From positions 1 through 54,791 of the forward strand of contig JAIKZO010000022.1 of the NCBI GenBank assembly GCA_024682115.1: a stretch of 54,791 bases of DNA, read 5' to 3'. The number at the start of each line of letters is the position of its first letter. The stretch's first letter is position 1. The translations under genes were made by a program, and so were the position numbers. The notes beneath the pieces are model-generated. The model was not told the origin of the DNA, did no database searches, and was given only the letters and a program-made list of their open reading frames with translations. This DNA is from Lachnospiraceae bacterium (GTDB lineage Bacteria > Bacillota > Clostridia > Lachnospirales > Lachnospiraceae). Below, in pieces: positions 1 to 7,153 of this stretch.

Positions 1-69
<69 letters not shown>

Positions 70-271
70 TAGTTTATCCTAACCAGTTAAACTGGCTAAT
101 ATCCTTTTTACTGTCTTAAGGATTGTTTCTCTGAATCTCAATTCAATCTGCGGCTTCAGATGACCACAGATCTTTTTGGAATTTCAGGGTTGCATTGCTG
201 TTTATTTTTCAAGGTACTTTGTCCTGTTAAAGCCCTAAAATACAGGGTTTGTCTTTACAGGCGCGAAAATT
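70..271 (-). other. 16S rRNA leader (transcribed, non-coding)
   Basis: This is the roughly 200-base stretch between the predicted rRNA transcription start (about 265) and the mature 16S end. Read on the minus strand it contains a boxA-like antitermination element (AGGGCTTTAACA, positions 236 to 225), and just downstream a GTACCTTGAAAA motif typical of rRNA leaders and spacers in Bacillota. Close to the mature end there is a short inverted repeat (AGCCAGT/ACTGGTT), probably part of the processing stem. No credible protein gene lies here; open frames across it are incidental. Confidence 0.7.
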
Positions 272-300
272 ATTATATTAGAAAGAAAATATCTTGTCAA
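272..300 (-). promoter_or_regulatory. rRNA operon promoter, perfect consensus
   Basis: On the minus strand the -35 is TTGACA (300 to 295), followed by exactly 17 bases, then TATAAT (277 to 272). All twelve hexamer positions match the housekeeping sigma consensus. The bases just upstream (301-340) are A/T-tract rich, as expected for an UP element. The predicted start is near 265. Such a promoter fits the very high output needed for rRNA. Confidence 0.9.
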
Positions 301-372
301 CACATTTTTCAAAGAAAAAATCAGGTTTTTTCATATTTTGCTTTTTTGTTCGTTTTAACGAAACTTTCATAT

Positions 373-378
373 TATAAT
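373..378 (+). promoter_or_regulatory. -10 element for the sce7726-like gene
   Basis: A TATAAT hexamer lies only 11 bases before the ATG at 390. No good -35 is visible at the right spacing. A start about seven bases downstream would leave almost no leader, and no Shine-Dalgarno sequence is seen. The mRNA could therefore be nearly leaderless. Confidence 0.45.
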
Positions 379-389
379 AAATCTCATAT

Positions 390-1118
390 ATGAACGATAA
401 CAACACCACCATACTTCATGACAAAGATATAAGAGAACCGTTATTTGATTTCCTTGAAGAACGATACGGAAAGGTAAGGATAATCGAAGAAAAGACCATG
501 GGCAGATCAAGAGCCGATATCGTAATGGTCACGGAGAGTTGTCTCATCGGCATCGAGATCAAAAGCGATGCCGACACCTATGCACGTCTTTCACGGCAGG
601 TCCGAGACTATGACCGGTACTTCGACCGCAACATCGTTGTTGTCGGCACATCACATGCACTTCATATCAAAGAACATGTTCCTTCGTATTGGGGTATCGT
701 GACCGTAGACAACTGCGAAGACTATCCGGATTTTTATCTTATGCGGGAACCTGATCTTTGCCCAAAGACTTCATTAAAGAATAAACTGTCCATACTCTGG
801 CGTAACGAACTGGCTGAAATACAAAGCAGCCTTGATATGCCGAAATACAAAGACAGATCCAAAGATTTCGTGATTGAAAAGATCATTGAAAAGTTTCCTG
901 ACGAAACAGATATTCCGCGACTGAACGAACTGATATCCGAGCTTCTCTTCGAACGAGATTATAATACGGTTCAGGAAGATCTTAAAGAATATCGAAAGGG
1001 AGAACTCCAGAAGGCTATTGAAAAAGAGTCCGATCCCCAAAAGAAGATCGAACTCATGATGAAACAGGCTGAAAAAAAGAAAGCGTTCAGACCTAAACGT
1101 AAAAGAAAGCGCAGATGA
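390..1118 (+). CDS. sce7726-family protein, PD-(D/E)XK nuclease-like fold
   Basis: The 242-residue product opens with an IREPL helix and then shows R41-A-D43, a 12-residue gap and E56-I-K58. This is the D...ExK signature of the PD-(D/E)XK nuclease superfamily, and the surrounding pattern (RxDI, GIEIKSDADT, RLSRQ, YDRYFD, VPSYWGI) is that of the poorly characterised sce7726 family. The C-terminal third is helical and ends in a very basic lysine/arginine tail that could bind nucleic acid. Activity and substrate are unknown; nuclease chemistry is inferred from the fold only. It stands alone on the plus strand, divergent from the rRNA operon and convergent with the fructosamine kinase gene. No ribosome binding site is visible at this start, but the family motif begins soon after it, so a much later start is unlikely. 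Confidence 0.7.
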   Translation: MNDNNTTILHDKDIREPLFDFLEERYGKVRIIEEKTMGRSRADIVMVTESCLIGIEIKSDADTYARLSRQVRDYDRYFDRNIVVVGTSHALHIKEHVPSYWGIVTVDNCEDYPDFYLMREPDLCPKTSLKNKLSILWRNELAEIQSSLDMPKYKDRSKDFVIEKIIEKFPDETDIPRLNELISELLFERDYNTVQEDLKEYRKGELQKAIEKESDPQKKIELMMKQAEKKKAFRPKRKRKRR

Positions 1119-1140
1119 TATCTTTTTTCACTGTATGCAT

Positions 1141-2019
1141 TCATACATATCTGTTTAGTATCCTCATGACCGAAGGCAGGTAGCCGCCTCCGAAAAGATT
1201 TAGATGATTCAGCATATGATAGATGTTGTAAAGATCTCTTCTATCCTTATAGCCTTCTCTCAATGATCCGCTTTCCCTGTAACTGTCGTAAAATCTGCTG
1301 TCATATCCTCCGAACAGTTCCGTCATCGCGATATCCGCTTCCGGGTCTCCGACATATGTAGCCGGATCTATGAGCCAGGCATCCCCGTCATCACCGACAA
1401 TGAAATTTCCCGACCAAAGATCTCCGTGAATGAGCGACGGTTTTTCGGGTTCACAAAGTATATCGTCAAGGTGCGACAGGAGTCGGTCAAACCTGCGTTT
1501 TTCATCGGCACCGAAATACCGGTCCGCCAACCGTATCTGCGGGATCAGTCTGCATTCCCTGAAAAAATCGATCCAGTTTTCCTTCGGAGAATTTATCTGT
1601 CTCCCTGAGCCGATATAATTATCCGATAAAAAACCGAACCTTCCGCCATTAACGAAAGACGAGGCATCGGCTTCATGCATTTTTGAAAGAGCCCTTCCGA
1701 ACCGTTCCCAGAAATCCTTTTTCCGGCCGGCCCCTTTTACGAAATCCATCAGAAGATATGCTCCGTCATCCGTCTTTCCGGAACATATGATGTTCGGAAC
1801 TTTTATCGCATCCGTTGATGAGATAGCGTTAAGTCCGGTCCTTTCGGCTTCAAACATATCATATACTTCTTTACGGTTCGTCTTTATGAAAAGCTCCCGC
1901 CCGTTTGACAGTTCTATCCTGTATGAGCGGTTTATGTCTCCGCCGAACACGGGATCCACCGCATTTATTCCCACCGGTTCACCCAGTGCTCTTTCGATCA
2001 GTCCTTCGGATATAACCAT
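1141..2019 (-). CDS. Fructosamine/ketosamine-3-kinase family protein
   Basis: The 292-residue protein has the aminoglycoside-phosphotransferase-like kinase fold. The catalytic loop HGDLWSGN is at residues 198-205 and the metal-binding LIDPATYVGDPEADIAM segment at about 216-232; an N-terminal FIK lysine (about 46) would bind ATP. Family members phosphorylate sugar-derived adducts on protein or free amines so the adducts decompose (deglycation). Length is normal for the family. It is the last gene of the long minus-strand run and starts three bases after the stop of the small membrane protein gene, so translation is probably coupled. The exact substrate cannot be told from sequence. Confidence 0.88.
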   Translation of the reverse strand: MVISEGLIERALGEPVGINAVDPVFGGDINRSYRIELSNGRELFIKTNRKEVYDMFEAERTGLNAISSTDAIKVPNIICSGKTDDGAYLLMDFVKGAGRKKDFWERFGRALSKMHEADASSFVNGGRFGFLSDNYIGSGRQINSPKENWIDFFRECRLIPQIRLADRYFGADEKRRFDRLLSHLDDILCEPEKPSLIHGDLWSGNFIVGDDGDAWLIDPATYVGDPEADIAMTELFGGYDSRFYDSYRESGSLREGYKDRRDLYNIYHMLNHLNLFGGGYLPSVMRILNRYV

Positions 2020-2022
2020 CTG

Positions 2023-2196
2023 TTATTTCTTATTCTTTTTAATTATCTCTATGATCGTTAAAACGACGATCGCGACACCGGCAAGTATCAGTCCGTATCC
2101 CGCAAGCGGATACCACCACGCCTGATCCATCTGCGTAAGTGCAATACCAACCAGAATACATACTATAGCAAGTCCGATCTCTTTAAGTACTTTCAT
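2023..2196 (-). CDS. Small two-helix membrane protein, 57 residues
   Basis: This short gene starts at an ATG preceded by a strong ribosome binding site (AAGGAGGAC, then AAAG, then ATG) and ends in TAA at 2023. The product has two hydrophobic stretches (about residues 8-20 and 30-50) separated by a short polar loop containing QAWWYP, and a lysine-rich C-terminus (IIKKNKK). This suggests a hairpin in the membrane with its tail on the cytoplasmic side by the positive-inside rule. It sits 18 bases after the MBL hydrolase gene and three before the fructosamine kinase. I do not recognise a family and assign no function. The ribosome binding site and snug fit between neighbours argue it is real. Confidence 0.75.
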   Translation of the reverse strand: MKVLKEIGLAIVCILVGIALTQMDQAWWYPLAGYGLILAGVAIVVLTIIEIIKKNKK

Positions 2197-2214
2197 CTTT
2201 GTCCTCCTTGAAAA

Positions 2215-2991
2215 TCAGTCACTGTAGCATATCACGTGATCATCCTGTTGAAAGTGACCGTTAGGATCCACTTTATAAGGATGTTGTTTCCCTATGCCGC
2301 CAAACCATTCATACGGTTTGTCGTTTTCCGTCTGCCCGTTCACGATCTCCAGCACTCCGTCACGTACGCTTCTCATCAGAGAGATATCGTCATAATCATG
2401 CGCATGACCGTGAAGTATCACATCCGCCCTGTCCTCAAGGAACAGAAGCCTGTCAATATTGTCGGCAAACTCCTTTAGCGGGACGCAATCCTCAAACTGC
2501 ATCCACAGATGATGATTTATCGCATCTCCGGTAAAAAGGATCCTGTCTTCTTTGAGCAGGAGCATGATGCTTCCGCGAGTGTGTCCGGGAAGATCGTATA
2601 CCTCAAGCGTCTTACCTCCGAGATCGATAACATCCCCGCCTTTTATCTCTTTAAACGGCGGTATCTTAACCCCGCCCCTTTTATTGAACTCTTCGAGAAA
2701 AGCAGGTTCCTTATAGAACGATTCGGCCAATGGGATATCTATTGGATTTATATACGCTTCGTCAAAATAAATATTCCCGTATATATGATCCGGATGTCCG
2801 TGAGTATTGATGACCATTATCGGCTTATCGGTATAGGAGCGGACCACGTCATAAAGATTGTTAAGGCCGATCATCGTATCGATAACACATACTTTCTCAT
2901 CTCCGATCAGTATGTAGCCCGTTGACTGGTGTCCTTCATCCATAAGATAAAGATAAGGCTTCAGTTGTTTGACCTCGAGTTTTGCTTCCAT
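2215..2991 (-). CDS. MBL-fold metallo-hydrolase
   Basis: The 258-residue product is a metallo-beta-lactamase-fold hydrolase. It has the di-metal motif THGHPDH at residues 63-69, a third histidine in LPGHTRGS (H137), the bridging aspartate in FTGDA (D156) and the terminal HGHAHD (about 194-199). Members of this superfamily hydrolyse thioesters, lactones, phosphodiesters and other substrates, so the reaction cannot be assigned. No signal peptide is seen, so it is cytoplasmic. It follows apt by six bases in the same operon-like run. Confidence 0.88.
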   Translation of the reverse strand: MEAKLEVKQLKPYLYLMDEGHQSTGYILIGDEKVCVIDTMIGLNNLYDVVRSYTDKPIMVINTHGHPDHIYGNIYFDEAYINPIDIPLAESFYKEPAFLEEFNKRGGVKIPPFKEIKGGDVIDLGGKTLEVYDLPGHTRGSIMLLLKEDRILFTGDAINHHLWMQFEDCVPLKEFADNIDRLLFLEDRADVILHGHAHDYDDISLMRSVRDGVLEIVNGQTENDKPYEWFGGIGKQHPYKVDPNGHFQQDDHVICYSD

Positions 2992-2997
2992 TTATAT

Positions 2998-3522
2998 TTA
3001 TTCACCTTCAAACGAAACGAAAGTCTCTACCTTATAACCCTTAAGCTTTTCGCGGCCCTTAAGCTCCGGAAGTTCTATCACGCAAAGCATTCCGGCTACT
3101 TCGGCGCCCGTGCTCTCCACCAGATCGGCCAGAGCCTTAAGCGTTCCGCCCGTAGCAAGAAGATCATCGATGAGCACAACCTTATCGCCCTTCTTAAGCG
3201 CATCCTCATGAAGTTCGAGAGTGGCTGTTCCGTATTCGAGATCATACGTTGTCTCTATCGTTTTATAAGGGAGCTTACCCTTTTTACGTGCAAGGACCAG
3301 TCCCTTGTTCAGGTTATATGAAAGCGGAGCTCCGAAAACAAAGCCTCTGGCTTCCATAGCCACGATATAGTCAAAGTCAATGTCCTTAAGTGCATTTTCC
3401 ATCAGATCCACCGAAGTTTTGAATCCTTCCGGATCCTGGATCAGTGTTGTGATATCCCTGAAAATGATCCCTTCCTTCGGAAAGTCAGGTATGCTTCTGA
3501 TACACTCTTTTAAATCCTTCAT
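2998..3522 (-). CDS. apt: Adenine phosphoribosyltransferase
   Basis: The enzyme converts adenine and PRPP to AMP in purine salvage. The 174-residue protein has the PRPP-binding loop VVLIDDLLATGGT at about residues 115-127, an N-terminal IPDFPKEGIIFRDIT segment diagnostic of Apt, and the MEARGF motif at about 56-61. Length is standard. A ribosome binding site (AAAGGG) lies eight bases before the ATG. It sits between cvpA and the MBL hydrolase. Confidence 0.96.
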   Translation of the reverse strand: MKDLKECIRSIPDFPKEGIIFRDITTLIQDPEGFKTSVDLMENALKDIDFDYIVAMEARGFVFGAPLSYNLNKGLVLARKKGKLPYKTIETTYDLEYGTATLELHEDALKKGDKVVLIDDLLATGGTLKALADLVESTGAEVAGMLCVIELPELKGREKLKGYKVETFVSFEGE

Positions 3523-3570
3523 GTTGTAACCCTTTCTTTATTATGGAATTCGAATTTACAGGTCTGTCCT

Positions 3571-3945
3571 TTATCCGATGAACCAGATAAGGAACATCAG
3601 TATCAGGATCCCTTCCGCTGCCCCAAGAACTATCCCCAGAAGTTTATCTATCAGTTTGATGACGGGGAGTTTGGCAAAGATCTTAAGTGAAAGAAAAATG
3701 AATCCGACGATCTTGTAAAGCAGGAGTAAAGCTGCCAGATACGCTACGGAAGATACCACAAGTCCGTATCTTTGATCCATGAATCCGAACACTATGTTCT
3801 TCAACAGATATCCGACACCCAGCGCTATGACGATCGCGGATGCATTTGCAAGTTCTGCGACAAATCCCTTTTTGTATCCCCTCGATATTCTCCATATCAT
3901 GATAAGGGCGAACGCCGCATACGTTATTATCTTATAAATGTTCAT
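3571..3945 (-). CDS. CvpA family membrane protein
   Basis: The 124-residue, very hydrophobic protein has about four predicted membrane segments and the RGYKKGF motif after the first helix that marks the CvpA family (colicin V production protein relatives). It is somewhat shorter than the usual 160 or so residues. The biochemical role in Gram-positives is unclear. Its start codon overlaps the last base of the DUF5711 gene, indicating translational coupling. Confidence 0.82.
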   Translation of the reverse strand: MNIYKIITYAAFALIMIWRISRGYKKGFVAELANASAIVIALGVGYLLKNIVFGFMDQRYGLVVSSVAYLAALLLLYKIVGFIFLSLKIFAKLPVIKLIDKLLGIVLGAAEGILILMFLIWFIG

Positions 3946-5150
3946 CAGTTCAGTTCTATCAGATCCATATTCTGGTTACCTACGACCAGATATCTGTAAA
4001 CGGAATTGTTAGGAATTATCAGATTCGCACTCTCGGAGAGCATACCCGCAAATTTCTGATTTCCCTTTACCGTCATAATACGGATCTCATTATCGTTATA
4101 TATGATCACCTGATCCTTATAAAAGACCACATCAAGGTAATCCATGTTAAAGAAGATGTTTCCGACAAGATTACCCATGGAATTATAAACATCAAGCTTG
4201 TAAAGGGCGGTTCCCGTCGTATCTCCGTAAACGAGTCCGACGTATTCCTCGTTGTTGTATACTCCCATGACCTCGGAATCGATAAGGGCCGAAGCTACAT
4301 TGACAGGTTTTTCCTTTCCGTTGAAAAAGACTATCCTGTCGTTTGATACTCCGAAAGAAGAATCGGCATCCATGAACTTCACATACGGAATGACCGAATC
4401 AACATAATCGTATCCGCTCACGTAATTATCGGCCTCATTGCTTCCGACTTCTCCAAAGTTATAAAAAGCCACGGAAGACTTCATGTTTCCGCTGTCAACG
4501 TAAAAATACGATACCATCATTATCTTTCCGTTCGGGCTTATGGAAACGCTTATGGGATAACCGGATTTGTTCATTGTGGCCTTAGCCTGGACTATCGGGT
4601 CCGAGGTGTCTTTATTTCCGTCATAGATATAGATCCTGACAACATCGGTATCATCAAGCACCGCCGCCACGACTCCGTTATCGGAAACCGCTATCGAACG
4701 TATCGGAAGGTTCGTCTTTACGGTCCCGAGGATCCTTTCCTTATTGGCGACATAGATCGTTCTTCCGTTATAATCTCCTATCGCAACGGTGGATCCGCAG
4801 GTCGCTACTATCGGTGACTGCATCTCGAATGACTGGTTCCAGATCGCTTTGCCCTTATCGTCGATACAGCTGGCACCGTCTTTACTTGAGATCAGGAGAT
4901 ATCCGTTAAGATTTCTTGCGGTGGCACCCGTTACCACGGAAACCGGATAAGATTCCTGTACAGAAAGATCGGTAAAAGTCTTACTCTTCCACAAAGCATT
5001 CATTACCACGAGGATCGTGATAATAACGGCGCATACAGCTACGGTCTTAAAAAATACCGACAGTTTATGTGCTCTTATCCTCTCGCGATAATCGATATCC
5101 GTATCAAGTTGACGTTTTTCTCTTTCTTTAAAGAAATCTATAATTGCCAT
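3945..5150 (-). CDS. DUF5711 family membrane-anchored beta-propeller-like protein
   Basis: The 401-residue protein has a charged cytoplasmic N-terminus (FKEREKRQLDTDIDYRERIRAHK), one transmembrane helix at about residues 32-52, and a large extracytoplasmic region. That region consists of repeated beta-rich segments (YLLISSKDGAS..., AVSDNGVVAAV, ISPNGKIMMVSYF) resembling WD/PQQ-type propeller blades. The pattern fits DUF5711, a family of unknown function common in Clostridia. It lies between galM and cvpA and shares one base with cvpA. A sensor or scaffold role is possible but is not shown by the sequence. Confidence 0.75.
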   Translation of the reverse strand: MAIIDFFKEREKRQLDTDIDYRERIRAHKLSVFFKTVAVCAVIITILVVMNALWKSKTFTDLSVQESYPVSVVTGATARNLNGYLLISSKDGASCIDDKGKAIWNQSFEMQSPIVATCGSTVAIGDYNGRTIYVANKERILGTVKTNLPIRSIAVSDNGVVAAVLDDTDVVRIYIYDGNKDTSDPIVQAKATMNKSGYPISVSISPNGKIMMVSYFYVDSGNMKSSVAFYNFGEVGSNEADNYVSGYDYVDSVIPYVKFMDADSSFGVSNDRIVFFNGKEKPVNVASALIDSEVMGVYNNEEYVGLVYGDTTGTALYKLDVYNSMGNLVGNIFFNMDYLDVVFYKDQVIIYNDNEIRIMTVKGNQKFAGMLSESANLIIPNNSVYRYLVVGNQNMDLIELN

Positions 5151-5151
5151 C

Positions 5152-6192
5152 TTAACTGAACTTGTATATCGTCTCCGTTACATACTCTTTTGAAGGTCCG
5201 AATACGGCGCTCGGGAAATCCGGTTCGTTAGCCGTATTGGGGTAATACTGTGTTTCAAGACACAGTCCGCTTCTCTTATTGTACTTAACACGACCCTTTC
5301 CGCGTGTCTTGGCTATACAGTTACCTGCATAGAACTGAACTCCGGGAAGATCCGTGAAGACTTCCATCTTAAGTTTTGAACCCTTGGCTGTGACTTCTGC
5401 GATCTTTCTGACACTTCCGTCATAATTATCAAGTACCCAGTTATGATCGTATCCCTTAACGAGCTTTAACTGCTTTTCCTTGTCATTTATGTGCTCGCCC
5501 ACTCTCATGGGAGAAGTGAAATCGAATACGGTCCATTTAACGGGTGCTATCTCACCTGTAGGTATCGCGCCTTTGACAACGGGCGTATAGTTTGAAGCAT
5601 TTATCATCATCACATGATCCTCGATGCTTCCGGCATCATGTCCGCAAAGGTTGAAGTATGTATGATTCGTAAGATTTATGATCGTATCCTTATCGGATGT
5701 GACCTTATACGAAAGCTTGAGTTCGTTCTCGTCCGTCACGGTGTATGTTACGGATACATCCTTGTTACCGGGGAATCCCATATTGCCGTCGGGATCCTTT
5801 AATGAAAAAGTAACGTGATCCTCTCCGCACTCGGCAGCAAACATGCACTTGTGATAGCCTTTATCATAGTCGGAATGCAGGTTGTTCTTTCCGTCATTTA
5901 CGGCGAGATTATATCTTGTTCCTTCGAGAACAAATGACGCGCCTGCGATCCTGTTGGCATTGGGTCCGACCGTTGCTCCGAAAAAGCTACCGTTCTTGAA
6001 ATAATCTTTTGCCTTGTCATATCCGAGAACGATATCCTTTGTCACGCCGTCGGAATCGGTAACAAAAAGGTTGGTCAGTATGGCTCCGAAATCGGTCACG
6101 CATGCCTTCATTCCTTTTCCGTTATCGATGATATACTTTGATATCAGTTTCCCGTCTTTTGTTTTTCCGAAACTTTCTTTTGTTACTCCCAT
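5152..6192 (-). CDS. galM: Aldose 1-epimerase (mutarotase)
   Basis: The enzyme interconverts alpha and beta anomers of aldohexoses such as galactose and glucose. The 346-residue protein has the family landmarks in order: FGAILTNLFV near the start, GPNANRIAGASF, the histidine loop NLTNHTYFNLCG, and the C-terminal LCLETQYYPNTANEPDFP segment carrying the catalytic glutamate. Length is normal. It sits between recR and the DUF5711 gene, separate from any galactose operon. Confidence 0.94.
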   Translation of the reverse strand: MGVTKESFGKTKDGKLISKYIIDNGKGMKACVTDFGAILTNLFVTDSDGVTKDIVLGYDKAKDYFKNGSFFGATVGPNANRIAGASFVLEGTRYNLAVNDGKNNLHSDYDKGYHKCMFAAECGEDHVTFSLKDPDGNMGFPGNKDVSVTYTVTDENELKLSYKVTSDKDTIINLTNHTYFNLCGHDAGSIEDHVMMINASNYTPVVKGAIPTGEIAPVKWTVFDFTSPMRVGEHINDKEKQLKLVKGYDHNWVLDNYDGSVRKIAEVTAKGSKLKMEVFTDLPGVQFYAGNCIAKTRGKGRVKYNKRSGLCLETQYYPNTANEPDFPSAVFGPSKEYVTETIYKFS

Positions 6193-6214
6193 AACCTTCT
6201 CTCCTTTATCATTA

Positions 6215-6811
6215 TTACATCGGGACCCTGCCCTCGAGGGCCCTTAACAAAGTGACTTCGTCTATATATTCTATGTCACCGCCTACCGGGACACCGGATG
6301 CGATCCTGGTGACCTTTATTCCCGTAGGCTTTACAAGCTTGCTGATATACATGGCAGTGGTCTCGCCTTCAAGACTTGAATTGGTCGCGATTATGACTTC
6401 TTCGACATCACCTTCCAGCCTTGATATCAGTTCCTTCAGTTTGATCTCATTAGGTCCTATGCCGAGCATCGGAGAGATCGCGCCGTGGAGTACATGATAT
6501 ACTCCCCTGTATTTTCCGGTCTTTTCATATGCCGCCAGATCCCTGGGTGTTTCAACGACCATGATCGTCCCGTGATCTCTTCTTTCGTTCGAGCAGACAG
6601 GACAGATATCATTGTCGGTCAGGGTAAAGCATTCCCTGCAATAGCAGACATGCTCTTTTGCGTCAATGATGGTATCCGCAAGCCTTTTAACTTTTGCTTC
6701 CGGCATATTTATAAGATGAAAAGCCAGTCTTTGTGCTGACTTTTCCCCTATCCCGGGCAATGTTGCAAGTTCGGCTACCAGTTTATTGATATGCCCGCTG
6801 TATAATTCCAT
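6215..6811 (-). CDS. recR: Recombination mediator RecR
   Basis: RecR works with RecO and RecF to load RecA at gaps and double-strand ends. The 198-residue protein has an N-terminal helix-hairpin-helix (LATLPGIGEKSAQRLAFHL), a zinc-binding cysteine cluster (C58, C61, C70, C73) and a Toprim domain (MVVETPRDLAAYEKTG). The C-terminal TRIASGVPVGGDIEYID segment is diagnostic. The stop of ybaB and the start of recR overlap by one base in the conserved dnaX-ybaB-recR order. Confidence 0.98.
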   Translation of the reverse strand: MELYSGHINKLVAELATLPGIGEKSAQRLAFHLINMPEAKVKRLADTIIDAKEHVCYCRECFTLTDNDICPVCSNERRDHGTIMVVETPRDLAAYEKTGKYRGVYHVLHGAISPMLGIGPNEIKLKELISRLEGDVEEVIIATNSSLEGETTAMYISKLVKPTGIKVTRIASGVPVGGDIEYIDEVTLLRALEGRVPM

Positions 6812-7152
6812 CAGAAAAGTCCCATTCCGCCGGCAAAATTACCCATTGCGGCACTGCTTGCCTCATCAGCCATCCTGAGTGCCTCGTTGGTCGCTGCCAT
6901 GATAAGATCCTGAAGCATTTCAACGTCATCGGGATCTACCGCCTCTTTATCGAGAACAACTTTGGTCACTTCCTTGCCTCCGGTCACGGTTACCTCGACC
7001 GCACCGCCGCCGGCCTTAGCCGTAAACTCCTTAGTCTCAAGTTCCTTTTGTGATTCTTCCATCTGACGCTGCATACGCTGTGCCTGCTTCATCAGATTGT
7101 TCATGTTGCCCGGCATACCCATTCCGCCGGGAAATCCGCCTCTTTTAGCCAT
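6811..7152 (-). CDS. YbaB/EbfC family nucleoid-associated protein
   Basis: The small (113-residue) DNA-binding protein has the glycine/methionine-rich N-terminus, the long QAQRMQRQMEE helix and the GGAVEVTVTGGKEVTKVVLDKE beta sheet seen in YbaB/EbfC dimers. These proteins coat DNA and often sit between dnaX and recR, exactly as here. A C-terminal MGNFAGGMG tail is also typical. Confidence 0.96.
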   Translation of the reverse strand: MAKRGGFPGGMGMPGNMNNLMKQAQRMQRQMEESQKELETKEFTAKAGGGAVEVTVTGGKEVTKVVLDKEAVDPDDVEMLQDLIMAATNEALRMADEASSAAMGNFAGGMGLF

Positions 7153-7153
7153 A

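Noticed and set aside
160-393. An open frame on the plus strand across the rRNA leader
   Set aside because: It lies over the transcribed 16S leader and the rRNA promoter, has no ribosome binding site and no family-like sequence.
1119-1140. Terminator between the nuclease-fold gene and the fructosamine kinase gene
   Set aside because: There is a 6-base hairpin (TGTATG/CATACA), but no T-run on either strand in the correct position.
1787-2125. A 112-codon plus-strand frame across the fructosamine kinase and small membrane protein genes
   Set aside because: It is antisense to a clear kinase and to a gene with a strong ribosome binding site, and has biased residues typical of shadow frames.
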